NCBI GenBank assembly: GCA_024684215.1
Contig: JAIKXH010000031.1
Location: 1 to 54,628 of the forward strand
DNA length: 54,628 nucleotides
Origin: Lachnospiraceae bacterium
Lineage (GTDB): Bacteria; Bacillota; Clostridia; Lachnospirales; Lachnospiraceae
Reading direction: 5' to 3'
In this document: positions 1-7,864 of the stretch, one piece after another
Layout: the number at the start of each line of letters is the position of its first letter
Position numbering within the stretch: the stretch's first letter is position 1
Program-made: the position numbers and the translations under genes
The notes under the pieces: generated by a model
Told to the model about the DNA's origin: nothing
The model's input: the letters and a program-made list of their open reading frames with translations, nothing else
The model's database searches: none

Positions 1-723
1 GTTGTAGTGGTTACGATAGTAAGTAAGATAGCGGGAGCGGCAAAGGATGTAGCATCTACCTTCTCCGATGTGGCAGAGCTGGCCAAGGCAGTTAAAGATG
101 CGGGTATTACAAAGGGGGATGTTTTAGAACAGCCCCCAAAATCTGTTTCCGGAGTAACAAGTATTATCCTGCCGGCAATCAACAGGGATTTCCCGGATTT
201 TGATTACAACGAAGCCAAAGCAAGAGCGGAAGCCGTACTGGTTTCTTATTTGCAGGCCATTGCCACAAAGGATAAAGAGGTACTTAGCGAAGGGTATGAT
301 GAGCTTAGGACAAAGCTGGAAAATCATATCAGAGAGCTTTTAAACAAAAACTACACCGAGTGTTTTGACAATATCAAAATACACCGCACGGAGATAAATA
401 ATTACAGTAAGACAAAAGGCAGGTGCATAATCACATTCCAGACATCAGTGGAATATATGCACTATGTGAAAGATGAGGAAGGAAAGTTAATTTCCGGTGA
501 TGAGCAGGTAAAAGAGCAGAGCAAGTACAATGTGGACATGATATATGTCCAGGACAGAGATGCGGGTGATAACAATTATCAGGCAGGTATGGGCCTCAAT
601 TGTCCCAACTGCGGAGCACCTCTTAAGATGCTTGGAGCTAAAAAGTGCGCTTACTGCGGCACACCGATTATGGAACTGAATATAAAGTCGTGGAATTTCA
701 GCGATGTTAAGGAGATGGCCTGA
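1..723 (+). CDS. Zinc-ribbon protein with Tim44-like domain (5' partial)
   Basis: The reading frame is open to the first base of the window, so the true start probably lies upstream; GTG at 7 is only the first internal candidate. The visible 238 residues hold an Ala/Lys-rich N-terminal stretch, then an alpha/beta region (about 65-180) that looks like the Tim44-like fold found in bacterial membrane-associated proteins, then a zinc ribbon near the C-terminus with the pairs CPNC and CAYC (about residues 200-218). Such proteins often carry an N-terminal membrane segment, which would be missing here. It ends 15 bases before the propeller/HD-GYP gene, so the two are probably co-transcribed. The function is unknown. 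The Tim44-like call rests on overall resemblance and is moderate; the zinc ribbon is clear. Confidence 0.6.
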   Translation, partial: VVVVTIVSKIAGAAKDVASTFSDVAELAKAVKDAGITKGDVLEQPPKSVSGVTSIILPAINRDFPDFDYNEAKARAEAVLVSYLQAIATKDKEVLSEGYDELRTKLENHIRELLNKNYTECFDNIKIHRTEINNYSKTKGRCIITFQTSVEYMHYVKDEEGKLISGDEQVKEQSKYNVDMIYVQDRDAGDNNYQAGMGLNCPNCGAPLKMLGAKKCAYCGTPIMELNIKSWNFSDVKEMA

Positions 724-738
724 TATCAAGGAGATTTT

Positions 739-3700
739 ATGAGAGAGAAGAGACTGATACGCTTAGTACTGAGTGCCGCATTAACCGTCTTTCTTACTTT
801 GAACTGTTTTAGTATGGACGGTTTTGCAGCAAAGAATCGAGAGATTCTGGGGGAAGGGACAGATTTTACGGCAATTTTGTACGACTCGTCAAATGGTCTT
901 CCGACATCTGAGGCAAATGCTATTGCACAGAGCTCGGACGGTTTTATTTGGCTGGGTGGATACAGCGGATTTATCAGATACGATGGAACTGAGTTTCATC
1001 GATTTGATTCGTCGAGCGGAATTTCCAGCGTTTTCAGTCTCTATGTAGATGAAAGTGACCGTGTTTGGATAGGAACAAATGAAAACGGATTGTCCTATTA
1101 CGACCACGGCACTATTTTTAATTACGGAAGAGCGGAGGAGATGAATTCCTATTCCGTAAGGGCCATAAGTGAAGACAAAGAAGGAAATATCCTGGTTGCA
1201 ACCACTCAGGGTATGGCATATGTTGCGCCGGATCTAAGTCTTCATCCTATAAATGACTCGAGAATAAATGACCAGTATATTGATGCTCTTATCAGATCCG
1301 AGAGCGGAGATGTATTCGGACTGACCAAAGAAGGAGCCTTCTTTGAAGTAAATAATCTAAGTATTACCGCATATCACGAACCCGGTGTCTTTGGGGAAAA
1401 TGCGGTTAACTGTCTGTATCCCGATCCCGATGATGATTCAATACTCTATATGGGAACTACCGACGACGAGGTTCTCGTCGTTTCTATGGGAGAAACTCTG
1501 GAAATAGTAGAAAAAGTAAACACCGGAAATCTTTCCAACATCAACTGTATCAGAAAGAACAAGGATAAAATATGGCTTTGCGCCACCGACGGAATCGGTT
1601 ATCTTGACAAAGATTTACAGTTCTGTGAGGTGAGTGATATCCCAATGACCGGAGCTGTCGGTTCTATGATGGTTGACCACGAAGGTAACCTTTGGTTCAC
1701 ATCCACAAGGCAGGGCGTTATGAAAATCGTCCCCGACAGATTCAGCGATTTAAGCAAAATCGTTCAGTTCCCTTCCGTCGTTGTAAACACCACCTGCGTG
1801 GTAGATAATCTTTTGTATGTAGGTACCGATAACGGCCTTAAAATAATAGATTTAAGTACACACGAGATGGTGGAGAATAATTTCACCAAGCAGCTTTCAG
1901 ACATAAGAATCCGCTGCATAATGCAGGACAGTGGCGGCAATTTATGGGTATGCTCCCACGGAGAACATGGACTTATATGTAAAAAGAAGGGCGGAAGCGT
2001 AATAGAGTTTAATGCCAGAAAAGGTATTGAAGATCCCAAGAAAATGTTTAGAACGGTTACGGAAACATCGGACGGAAGAATAATCGCCGTTACCGGCTCT
2101 AATGTATATGTGATAGAAGATTTTAACATTACGGGCTGTTACAGCAACGACACGATTGGAAAGGAGCCGGTGCTCTGCGCGTGCGAAGGAGATGACGGAA
2201 TACTTTATTTCGGTACCGACGGAGGCGGAATCTGCGTTGTCGAAAAGAATAAGGTATCGAGAATTGAAGTAACCGATGGTTTGACCAGCGGCGTTGTAAT
2301 GAGAATTAAAAAGGACGAAGACAGAAATCTGTACTGGATAATAACATCCAATTCCATCCAGTATATGAAGGACGGAGTTATAACCGCGGTAACGGAATTT
2401 CCCTACTCAAACAACTACGATATTTTTACCGATGATGTGGGCGGTGCCTGGGTTTTATCTTCAAACGGAATATACATAACCAAAGTAGATCAGCTTCTTG
2501 AAAACAAAAATATAGAATACACTTTCTACAACACAAAGAGTGGTCTTCCGTATACTCCGACCGGAAATTCCAGAAACTGCGTATCGGACGGAATATTATA
2601 TATTTCGGGAACTACCGGAATATGCGCCGTTGATATAAATAAAGACGGTATAACCACTGAGGACGTGAGGCTGGTTATTTCTTCGGTATGCATAGACGAT
2701 AAAACCACCGTTCCCTGCAACGAATCGTCTATAACGATTCCTGCCGGAAGCAAGAGATTCAGAATAGATGCTTACGTTATAACCTACGGCCTCGGAAACC
2801 CCAGAATCAGTTATATGCTTGAAGGCTTTGACAGAGAACCGATTTACATGACGAAGCAGGAACTTAAAACCATCAGCTATACCAATATAAACGGAGGCAG
2901 ATATACTTTTACAATTAATGTTTTGGACGATGAGACGGGAGAGGTCGTAAAGACTGCATCCTACGGTATCGTAAAGGAAACATCCATATACGAAAATACC
3001 TGGTTTTGGATCGTCTTTATGATAATCGGTATCTTTATAATCGCATTTATATTATGGAATTATTTCCGCAAGAAAAATGACATCCTTATAGCAAAGCAAA
3101 AGGAAGACCAGAAATTTATCGATGAGATCTTAAAAACCTTTGCAAAATGTATAGATATGAGGGACCAGCAAAACAGAGGACATTCCTTCAGAGTTGCATA
3201 TTATACAAGACTTCTGGCGGATAAGCTCGCCTACAAGAGAGGATACAGCGAAGAACAGGTACACGAATTCCATAATATAGCGCTTTTGCATGATATCGGA
3301 AAACTCAGTATTCCCGATGCTATCCTAAACAAGAAAGAAAGACTTGATGATGAAGAATACAAGATAATGAAAACTCACGCACAGAAGGGAGAAGAGCTTT
3401 TAAAGAATGTAAAGATCGTAAAAAATCTCGCAATCGGTGCAGGTGCTCACCATGAGAGAATTGACGGAAAAGGATACCCGAGGGGATTATCGGGTGATGA
3501 GATACCTGAGGTTGCAAGAATAATAGCGGTGGCGGATACCTTTGATGCCATGTATTCCACAAGACCGTACAGAAAGCAGCTCGAGCTCTCGACAGTACTT
3601 GAGGAAATAAAGAGGATCAGAGGAGTTCAGTTAGATCCCGAGGTGGTGGATGCGCTCTTAGAACTTGCGAATGAGGGCATGCTAAACAAAGAAAAAGCCG

Positions 3701-3813
3701 AGGCTGAGGTAGAAAAAGCACCGGAGATCGTACTATATGAGGAAACAGATTCAGGGGAGGATTTGGCTAAGAAAAATGAGGAGTTTTTGAATAGTCTGGG
3801 ACTGAAAGGATAA
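739..3813 (+). CDS. Secreted beta-propeller sensor with cytoplasmic HD-GYP c-di-GMP phosphodiesterase
   Basis: A 1024-residue transmembrane receptor. A signal peptide or anchor (residues 1-30) is followed by a long run of two-component-regulator propeller repeats (about 40-640, recurring WIG/WLC/WFT-type strands), a Y_Y_Y-like beta-sandwich (about 650-745), one membrane helix (about 754-778) and an HD-GYP domain (about 800-980). The metal-binding HDIGK (H851, D852) and the HHERIDGKGYP motif (from H904) are intact, so hydrolysis of c-di-GMP is expected. The start is set by AAGGAG at 728-733, five bases before ATG. It belongs to the propeller sensor family known from Bacteroides hybrid two-component systems, but here the output is a phosphodiesterase. 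The sensor half is homologous to that of the hybrid kinase at 40027. The ligand is unknown; a carbohydrate is an inference from the neighbours. Confidence 0.88.
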   Translation: MREKRLIRLVLSAALTVFLTLNCFSMDGFAAKNREILGEGTDFTAILYDSSNGLPTSEANAIAQSSDGFIWLGGYSGFIRYDGTEFHRFDSSSGISSVFSLYVDESDRVWIGTNENGLSYYDHGTIFNYGRAEEMNSYSVRAISEDKEGNILVATTQGMAYVAPDLSLHPINDSRINDQYIDALIRSESGDVFGLTKEGAFFEVNNLSITAYHEPGVFGENAVNCLYPDPDDDSILYMGTTDDEVLVVSMGETLEIVEKVNTGNLSNINCIRKNKDKIWLCATDGIGYLDKDLQFCEVSDIPMTGAVGSMMVDHEGNLWFTSTRQGVMKIVPDRFSDLSKIVQFPSVVVNTTCVVDNLLYVGTDNGLKIIDLSTHEMVENNFTKQLSDIRIRCIMQDSGGNLWVCSHGEHGLICKKKGGSVIEFNARKGIEDPKKMFRTVTETSDGRIIAVTGSNVYVIEDFNITGCYSNDTIGKEPVLCACEGDDGILYFGTDGGGICVVEKNKVSRIEVTDGLTSGVVMRIKKDEDRNLYWIITSNSIQYMKDGVITAVTEFPYSNNYDIFTDDVGGAWVLSSNGIYITKVDQLLENKNIEYTFYNTKSGLPYTPTGNSRNCVSDGILYISGTTGICAVDINKDGITTEDVRLVISSVCIDDKTTVPCNESSITIPAGSKRFRIDAYVITYGLGNPRISYMLEGFDREPIYMTKQELKTISYTNINGGRYTFTINVLDDETGEVVKTASYGIVKETSIYENTWFWIVFMIIGIFIIAFILWNYFRKKNDILIAKQKEDQKFIDEILKTFAKCIDMRDQQNRGHSFRVAYYTRLLADKLAYKRGYSEEQVHEFHNIALLHDIGKLSIPDAILNKKERLDDEEYKIMKTHAQKGEELLKNVKIVKNLAIGAGAHHERIDGKGYPRGLSGDEIPEVARIIAVADTFDAMYSTRPYRKQLELSTVLEEIKRIRGVQLDPEVVDALLELANEGMLNKEKAEAEVEKAPEIVLYEETDSGEDLAKKNEEFLNSLGLKG

Positions 3814-3818
3814 GGCCT

Positions 3819-5243
3819 ATGCTTAACATATTTACTAAAAAGGGGCAGGAGTCAAATATTAAAAGAGAGCAGATGCATCCGATGATCATGCTGGTTTGCA
3901 TAGTTATTCTATGCGCACTTGCATCATATATCATCCCGGCGGGAACCTATGAGAGGGTTTACGATGCTGCGCTTGACAGAGAGATAGTTGATGCGAGCAG
4001 CTTTACATTTATCGAAAGAAATCCGACCGGAATTATGGACCTTCTCATGTCACTTACAAAAGGTCTTCAAAATGCGGCGGGAATTATTTTCTTTTTGCTT
4101 ATAGTCGGCGGAATGTTTTCTATCTTAAATGCCACAGGCGCCTTGAATGTGGGAATAGCAAATCTGTTAAAAGCATTTAAGGGAAGCTATTATTTTCTGA
4201 TTCCTGTATTCATGCTTTTATTTGGAGCAGGTTCGGCACTTTGCGGAAACTTTGAGGAATTTCTTGTTTTTGTTCCGCTTGTTCTTGCATGCTGTATGAC
4301 TCTTGGGCTGGACTCCCTTGTGGCGGTGGGCATAATATTTATGGCTGCAACGGCCGGATACGCCGGAGCTATCACCAATCCGTTTACGGTCGGCATTGCT
4401 CAGCAGATATCCGGACTTGAATTGTTTTCCGGAATGGGACTTAGAGTGGCATTGTTTTTATCTCTTGAGGCGGCATCCATCGGTTATATTATATATTATG
4501 CCAACAGAATCAGGAAAAACCCAAGGCTCAGTTATTCCTATGAGTATGACAGAGTAAATAATATAGATAAGAAAATAGACCTTAATGCCATTCCCAAATT
4601 AACAGTACGTCAGGCCTTTGTTATCATGGTCTTTGCAATAGGAATAGGATTTTCAATAGCCGGCATAATCATTTGGGGATATTATATAGACGAACTGTCC
4701 GGAATTTTCCTTGCGACGGGTATTGTGGCGGGACTGGTAGGAGGTTTAAACGCAAATAAAATCTGCGAAGCTTTTATAAAGGGCTGTAAGGATATGATCC
4801 TTCCCTGTATCATGATAGGACTGGCCAACTCGGCGGTCGTGATTTTGCAGGAAGCAAATGTACTTGATACCATGCTCTACGGGCTTTCCCTTCTCATAGC
4901 AAAGTTCCCGAAAAGTATAATGGCTTACGGAATGTTTGTGGCTCATGAGCTCTTTAATGTCGTGGTTCCTTCGGGTTCGGCCCAGGCAAGCGCGGTCATG
5001 CCGGTGTTTGTCCCTCTTTCGGACGCAAACGGCATATCGAGACAGATTTCGGTGCTTTCTTATCAGATGGGTGATGCTTTTACCAATATCATGGCTCCCA
5101 CAGGAGGAGAGATTCTGGCAGCTTTGGCCATCTGCAAGGTACCTTTTGTAAAATGGGTGAGATTCCTTATACCGTTATTCATACTTTGGTGGGTTATAGC
5201 GCTTGCATTTATAATAATAGCCACTCAGATAGGGTATGTATAA
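3819..5243 (+). CDS. YfcC family membrane carrier (C4-dicarboxylate/amino-acid type)
   Basis: A 474-residue polytopic membrane protein with about twelve hydrophobic helices. Family marks include the N-terminal segment ending in IIPAGTYER, the central GSALCGNFEEF and ATAGYAGAITNPF stretches, and a late SGSAQASAVMPVFVPL segment, as in the YfcC/C4-dicarboxylate anaerobic carrier family (arginine/ornithine-exchanger relatives). The length is normal for the family. The substrate cannot be read from the sequence; amino acids or dicarboxylates are the usual candidates. It begins five bases after the HD-GYP gene, so it is translated from the same message, which ties transport to the receptor upstream. 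No terminator is evident in the 235 bases that follow. Confidence 0.8.
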   Translation: MLNIFTKKGQESNIKREQMHPMIMLVCIVILCALASYIIPAGTYERVYDAALDREIVDASSFTFIERNPTGIMDLLMSLTKGLQNAAGIIFFLLIVGGMFSILNATGALNVGIANLLKAFKGSYYFLIPVFMLLFGAGSALCGNFEEFLVFVPLVLACCMTLGLDSLVAVGIIFMAATAGYAGAITNPFTVGIAQQISGLELFSGMGLRVALFLSLEAASIGYIIYYANRIRKNPRLSYSYEYDRVNNIDKKIDLNAIPKLTVRQAFVIMVFAIGIGFSIAGIIIWGYYIDELSGIFLATGIVAGLVGGLNANKICEAFIKGCKDMILPCIMIGLANSAVVILQEANVLDTMLYGLSLLIAKFPKSIMAYGMFVAHELFNVVVPSGSAQASAVMPVFVPLSDANGISRQISVLSYQMGDAFTNIMAPTGGEILAALAICKVPFVKWVRFLIPLFILWWVIALAFIIIATQIGYV

Positions 5244-5357
5244 CAGATCCATGCGGTATATAACGGTTTACATTTGGCATATATAACTGCTTACATAGGG
5301 AATATATTTGAAAAGTTATTTAAATATTTAATTGTTGGTGATAAAGCCCTAATTTGC

Positions 5358-5387
5358 TTGACAGTTAATTATGTAAAATAGTAAAAT
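5358..5387 (+). promoter_or_regulatory. Sigma-A-type promoter for response regulator
   Basis: TTGACA at 5358-5363 and TAAAAT at 5382-5387 are separated by 18 bases. It lies in a 235-base AT-rich gap and reads towards the response regulator at 5479. Just downstream, TTAAAATACGTA (5390-5401) is nearly repeated as TTAAAAATACGTA (5405-5417), a possible regulator site. Confidence 0.6.
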
Positions 5388-5478
5388 TATTAAAATACGT
5401 AGAGTTAAAAATACGTATTTAATGAAATATGTAGCACGGCTTACTGATGTTGTTTCCTGTTAGTGCCAGAGGATAAAT

Positions 5479-6237
5479 ATGGCAAATATATTAGTTATCA
5501 GAGAGGGCAGGAAGTACTTAACTTCTTCACTTCTCGACTATATTGAAAAATATGGTCACAACATAATAGAGATGGAGCCGGAAATGAAGTCAATCAGCTC
5601 TCTTACGGAAAATCCCGATATCTGTATGATCATCGTGGAATCTTCCATGACTGAGAAATCCCAGGCCCTTGTATTTTTGCGAGATATGACCATTGAGAAT
5701 GATATCCCGCTGTTTTTGCTTGGATATCCCATAGATATTGAGGGCATCAGGAACATTATAACCGCCTCCGCGATTGAGGAAGAGATATTCAGACCCTTTG
5801 ATGTAAAGGAGATAGCGGCGCATATAGATGAGTTCCTTGAAGCGCAGGGAAATATAGTCAAAAAGAAGATACTGGTGGTTGACGATTCGGGCGTAATGCT
5901 TAGAAATGTCAAGAATTTGCTTGGCGATAAGTATCAGGTCATACTTGCAAACTCCGGCGCTATGGCGGTAAAGTACCTAAGTCTGGATAAGCCGGATTTG
6001 GTGCTCCTTGATTACGAAATGCCGGTTATAAACGGTAAACAAGTCCTTGAGATAGTCAGGACGGAGCAGGATTTTGCGGGAGTTCCGGTAATATTCCTTA
6101 CCGGTAAAAATGACAGGCATACGATCATGGATGTTATGGGACTTAAGCCTGAAGGATATTTGCTTAAGTCTATGTCATCGGAAGCCTTCGTACAGGCGAT
6201 AGACGAATTCTTTGAAAAAAAGAGAATCCTGGGATAA
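5479..6237 (+). CDS. Two-domain response regulator: pseudo-receiver plus receiver, no DNA-binding domain
   Basis: 252 residues. The C-terminal half (about 130-250) is a canonical CheY-like receiver: acidic pair D135-D136 in VVDDSG, phosphoacceptor D178 in LLDYEMP, T/K switch positions in FLTGKND and the late YLLKS. The N-terminal half (1-125) has the size and alternating pattern of a receiver but lacks the acidic pocket and a clear phosphoacceptor, so it is read as a degenerate receiver. No helix-turn-helix or enzymatic output is present, so it should act by protein contact or as a phosphate carrier. It is a close paralogue of the regulator at 44841, including the shared LLDYEMPV.NG and LKP.GYLLKS segments. 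It is transcribed alone. The partner kinase is not adjacent; the propeller hybrid kinase at 40027 is a candidate. Confidence 0.85.
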   Translation: MANILVIREGRKYLTSSLLDYIEKYGHNIIEMEPEMKSISSLTENPDICMIIVESSMTEKSQALVFLRDMTIENDIPLFLLGYPIDIEGIRNIITASAIEEEIFRPFDVKEIAAHIDEFLEAQGNIVKKKILVVDDSGVMLRNVKNLLGDKYQVILANSGAMAVKYLSLDKPDLVLLDYEMPVINGKQVLEIVRTEQDFAGVPVIFLTGKNDRHTIMDVMGLKPEGYLLKSMSSEAFVQAIDEFFEKKRILG

Positions 6238-6249
6238 CATTTTAAAAGA

Positions 6250-6307
6250 GGCAGTTACTGTTCGATTATATTTGAATGGTAGCTGCCTGTTTGAGTGTAA
6301 AAACAGG
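6250..6307 (+). other. Overlapping hairpins in the murE leader
   Basis: GGCAGTTAC (6250-6258) can pair with GTAGCTGCC (6279-6287), and CCTGTTT (6286-6292) with AAACAGG (6301-6307). The two stems share the CC at 6286-6287, so they partly exclude each other. The first could be a weak end for the response regulator transcript, although no T-run follows. The second ends about eight bases before the murE ribosome binding site. Confidence 0.35.
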
Positions 6308-6324
6308 TGATAAAAGGAGATTTT

Positions 6325-7791
6325 ATGAGACTTAAGGAATTGATAGAAGAGGCTAAAGTAACAAAGGTTACGGGTGATGAAAATGTTGATATTCGCTCCC
6401 TTTGCTATGACTCAAGAAAAGTTGAAAACGGTTCTGCCTTTGTATGTATTAAAGGTGCAAAATTCGACGGACATGATGCCGCGCTTGAGGCAGCTAAAAA
6501 CGGTGCGGTTGCTATTGTAGCCGAGCATGAGATAGAAGGACTTACCGGAGTGACAACGGTTATCTGCGAGGATACCAGATATGCTCTTGCGTTTATGAGT
6601 GCAGCGTGGTTTGGACATCCCGCAAGAAAACTAAAGACCATAGGAGTCACCGGCACAAAAGGAAAGACCACTACCACATGCCTTGTAAAGGCGGTGCTTG
6701 AGCATTCGGGCAGAAAAGTGGGACTTATCGGAACCATAGAGACGATTATCGGCGATGAGCATATTCCGGCAAAAAATACCACTCCCGAATCATATGTGCT
6801 TCAGGAGACCTTTGCAAAGATGGTTGAGGCAGGACTTGATACCGTTGTTATGGAGGTTTCAAGCCAGGCCCTTATGCAACACAGATGTGAAGGATTTGTG
6901 TATGATCTCGGTATTTTCACGAACCTTTCTCCGGATCATATAGGACCCGACGAGCACTCAAGTATAGAGGAATATATAGAATGCAAGGCTATGCTCTTTA
7001 AACAGTGCAGGGTTGGAATAATCAATAAAGACGACAGTCATTATGAGCAGATAATCAAAGACCACACCTGCAGCCTTGAAAGCTTTGGGCTTTCTAAAGA
7101 CTGTGACCTTAGGGCTGAGGATATTGTGCTCGATAAAAAGGCGGGACATTTGGGAGTTACATTTAAAACAAGCGGTGCTCTTTCCATGGATGTAAAGATT
7201 CCCACACCCGGCAGATTCAGCGTTTACAATGCTCTTTGTGCCATAGCTATTTGCAGGCATTTTGATATAAATGAGGATGATATAAAGACAGCTCTTTTAA
7301 ATACCCAGGTAAAGGGCAGAATAGAAAAAGTTAAGGTTTCGGACGATTATACCGTCCTTATCGACTATGCCCACAATGCAATGTCTTTGGAAAGCATTTT
7401 GACCACTCTTAAAGAGTATGATCCCGGCAGGCTTGTATGCCTTTTCGGATGCGGCGGAAACAGAGCTAAATCAAGGCGCTACGAGATGGGAGAGGTGAGC
7501 GGACGACTTGCCGATTTTACAATTATCACTTCGGATAATCCCAGATTTGAGGAGCCTCTCGATATCATCGCTGACATTAAAATCGGAATGGCAAAAACCG
7601 ACGGAAAATATATTGAGATACCCGACAGAAAAGAAGCCATCAGGTATGCTTTAAAGAATGCAATACGCGGCGATATCATAGTCCTTGCGGGAAAGGGTCA
7701 TGAGGACTATCAGGAGATTAAGGGCGTAAAGCACCCCATGGACGAGAGAGTGCTTATCGCAGAGGTTATAAAGGAAGAAAACATACATTAA
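6325..7791 (+). CDS. murE: UDP-N-acetylmuramyl-tripeptide synthetase (meso-DAP type)
   Basis: Cytoplasmic Mur ligase that adds the third amino acid to UDP-MurNAc-dipeptide using ATP. The 488 residues show the Mur N-domain, the P-loop GVTGTKGKTTTT, the central DHIGPDEH and YNALCAIAICR segments, and the C-domain with TSDNPRFEEP. DNPR is the signature that selects meso-diaminopimelate, so the peptidoglycan is probably DAP-type. ATG at 6325 is chosen because AAAGGAGA lies just before it; an in-frame GTG at 6307 falls upstream of that binding site and inside a hairpin. It precedes priA, as often in Lachnospiraceae. Confidence 0.95.
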   Translation: MRLKELIEEAKVTKVTGDENVDIRSLCYDSRKVENGSAFVCIKGAKFDGHDAALEAAKNGAVAIVAEHEIEGLTGVTTVICEDTRYALAFMSAAWFGHPARKLKTIGVTGTKGKTTTTCLVKAVLEHSGRKVGLIGTIETIIGDEHIPAKNTTPESYVLQETFAKMVEAGLDTVVMEVSSQALMQHRCEGFVYDLGIFTNLSPDHIGPDEHSSIEEYIECKAMLFKQCRVGIINKDDSHYEQIIKDHTCSLESFGLSKDCDLRAEDIVLDKKAGHLGVTFKTSGALSMDVKIPTPGRFSVYNALCAIAICRHFDINEDDIKTALLNTQVKGRIEKVKVSDDYTVLIDYAHNAMSLESILTTLKEYDPGRLVCLFGCGGNRAKSRRYEMGEVSGRLADFTIITSDNPRFEEPLDIIADIKIGMAKTDGKYIEIPDRKEAIRYALKNAIRGDIIVLAGKGHEDYQEIKGVKHPMDERVLIAEVIKEENIH

Positions 7792-7816
7792 TGCAAACAG
7801 TCTTTTGATGTTTGCA
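7792..7816 (+). other. Perfect 8-bp hairpin between murE and priA
   Basis: TGCAAACA (7792-7799) and TGTTTGCA (7809-7816) form a perfect stem directly after the murE stop. No T-run follows, so it is more likely a processing or stability element than a full terminator. Confidence 0.35.
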
Positions 7817-7864
7817 AAGAAAATTACGAAAACGGTAAAAGGAAACTGCTAAAGGAAAACGGCA

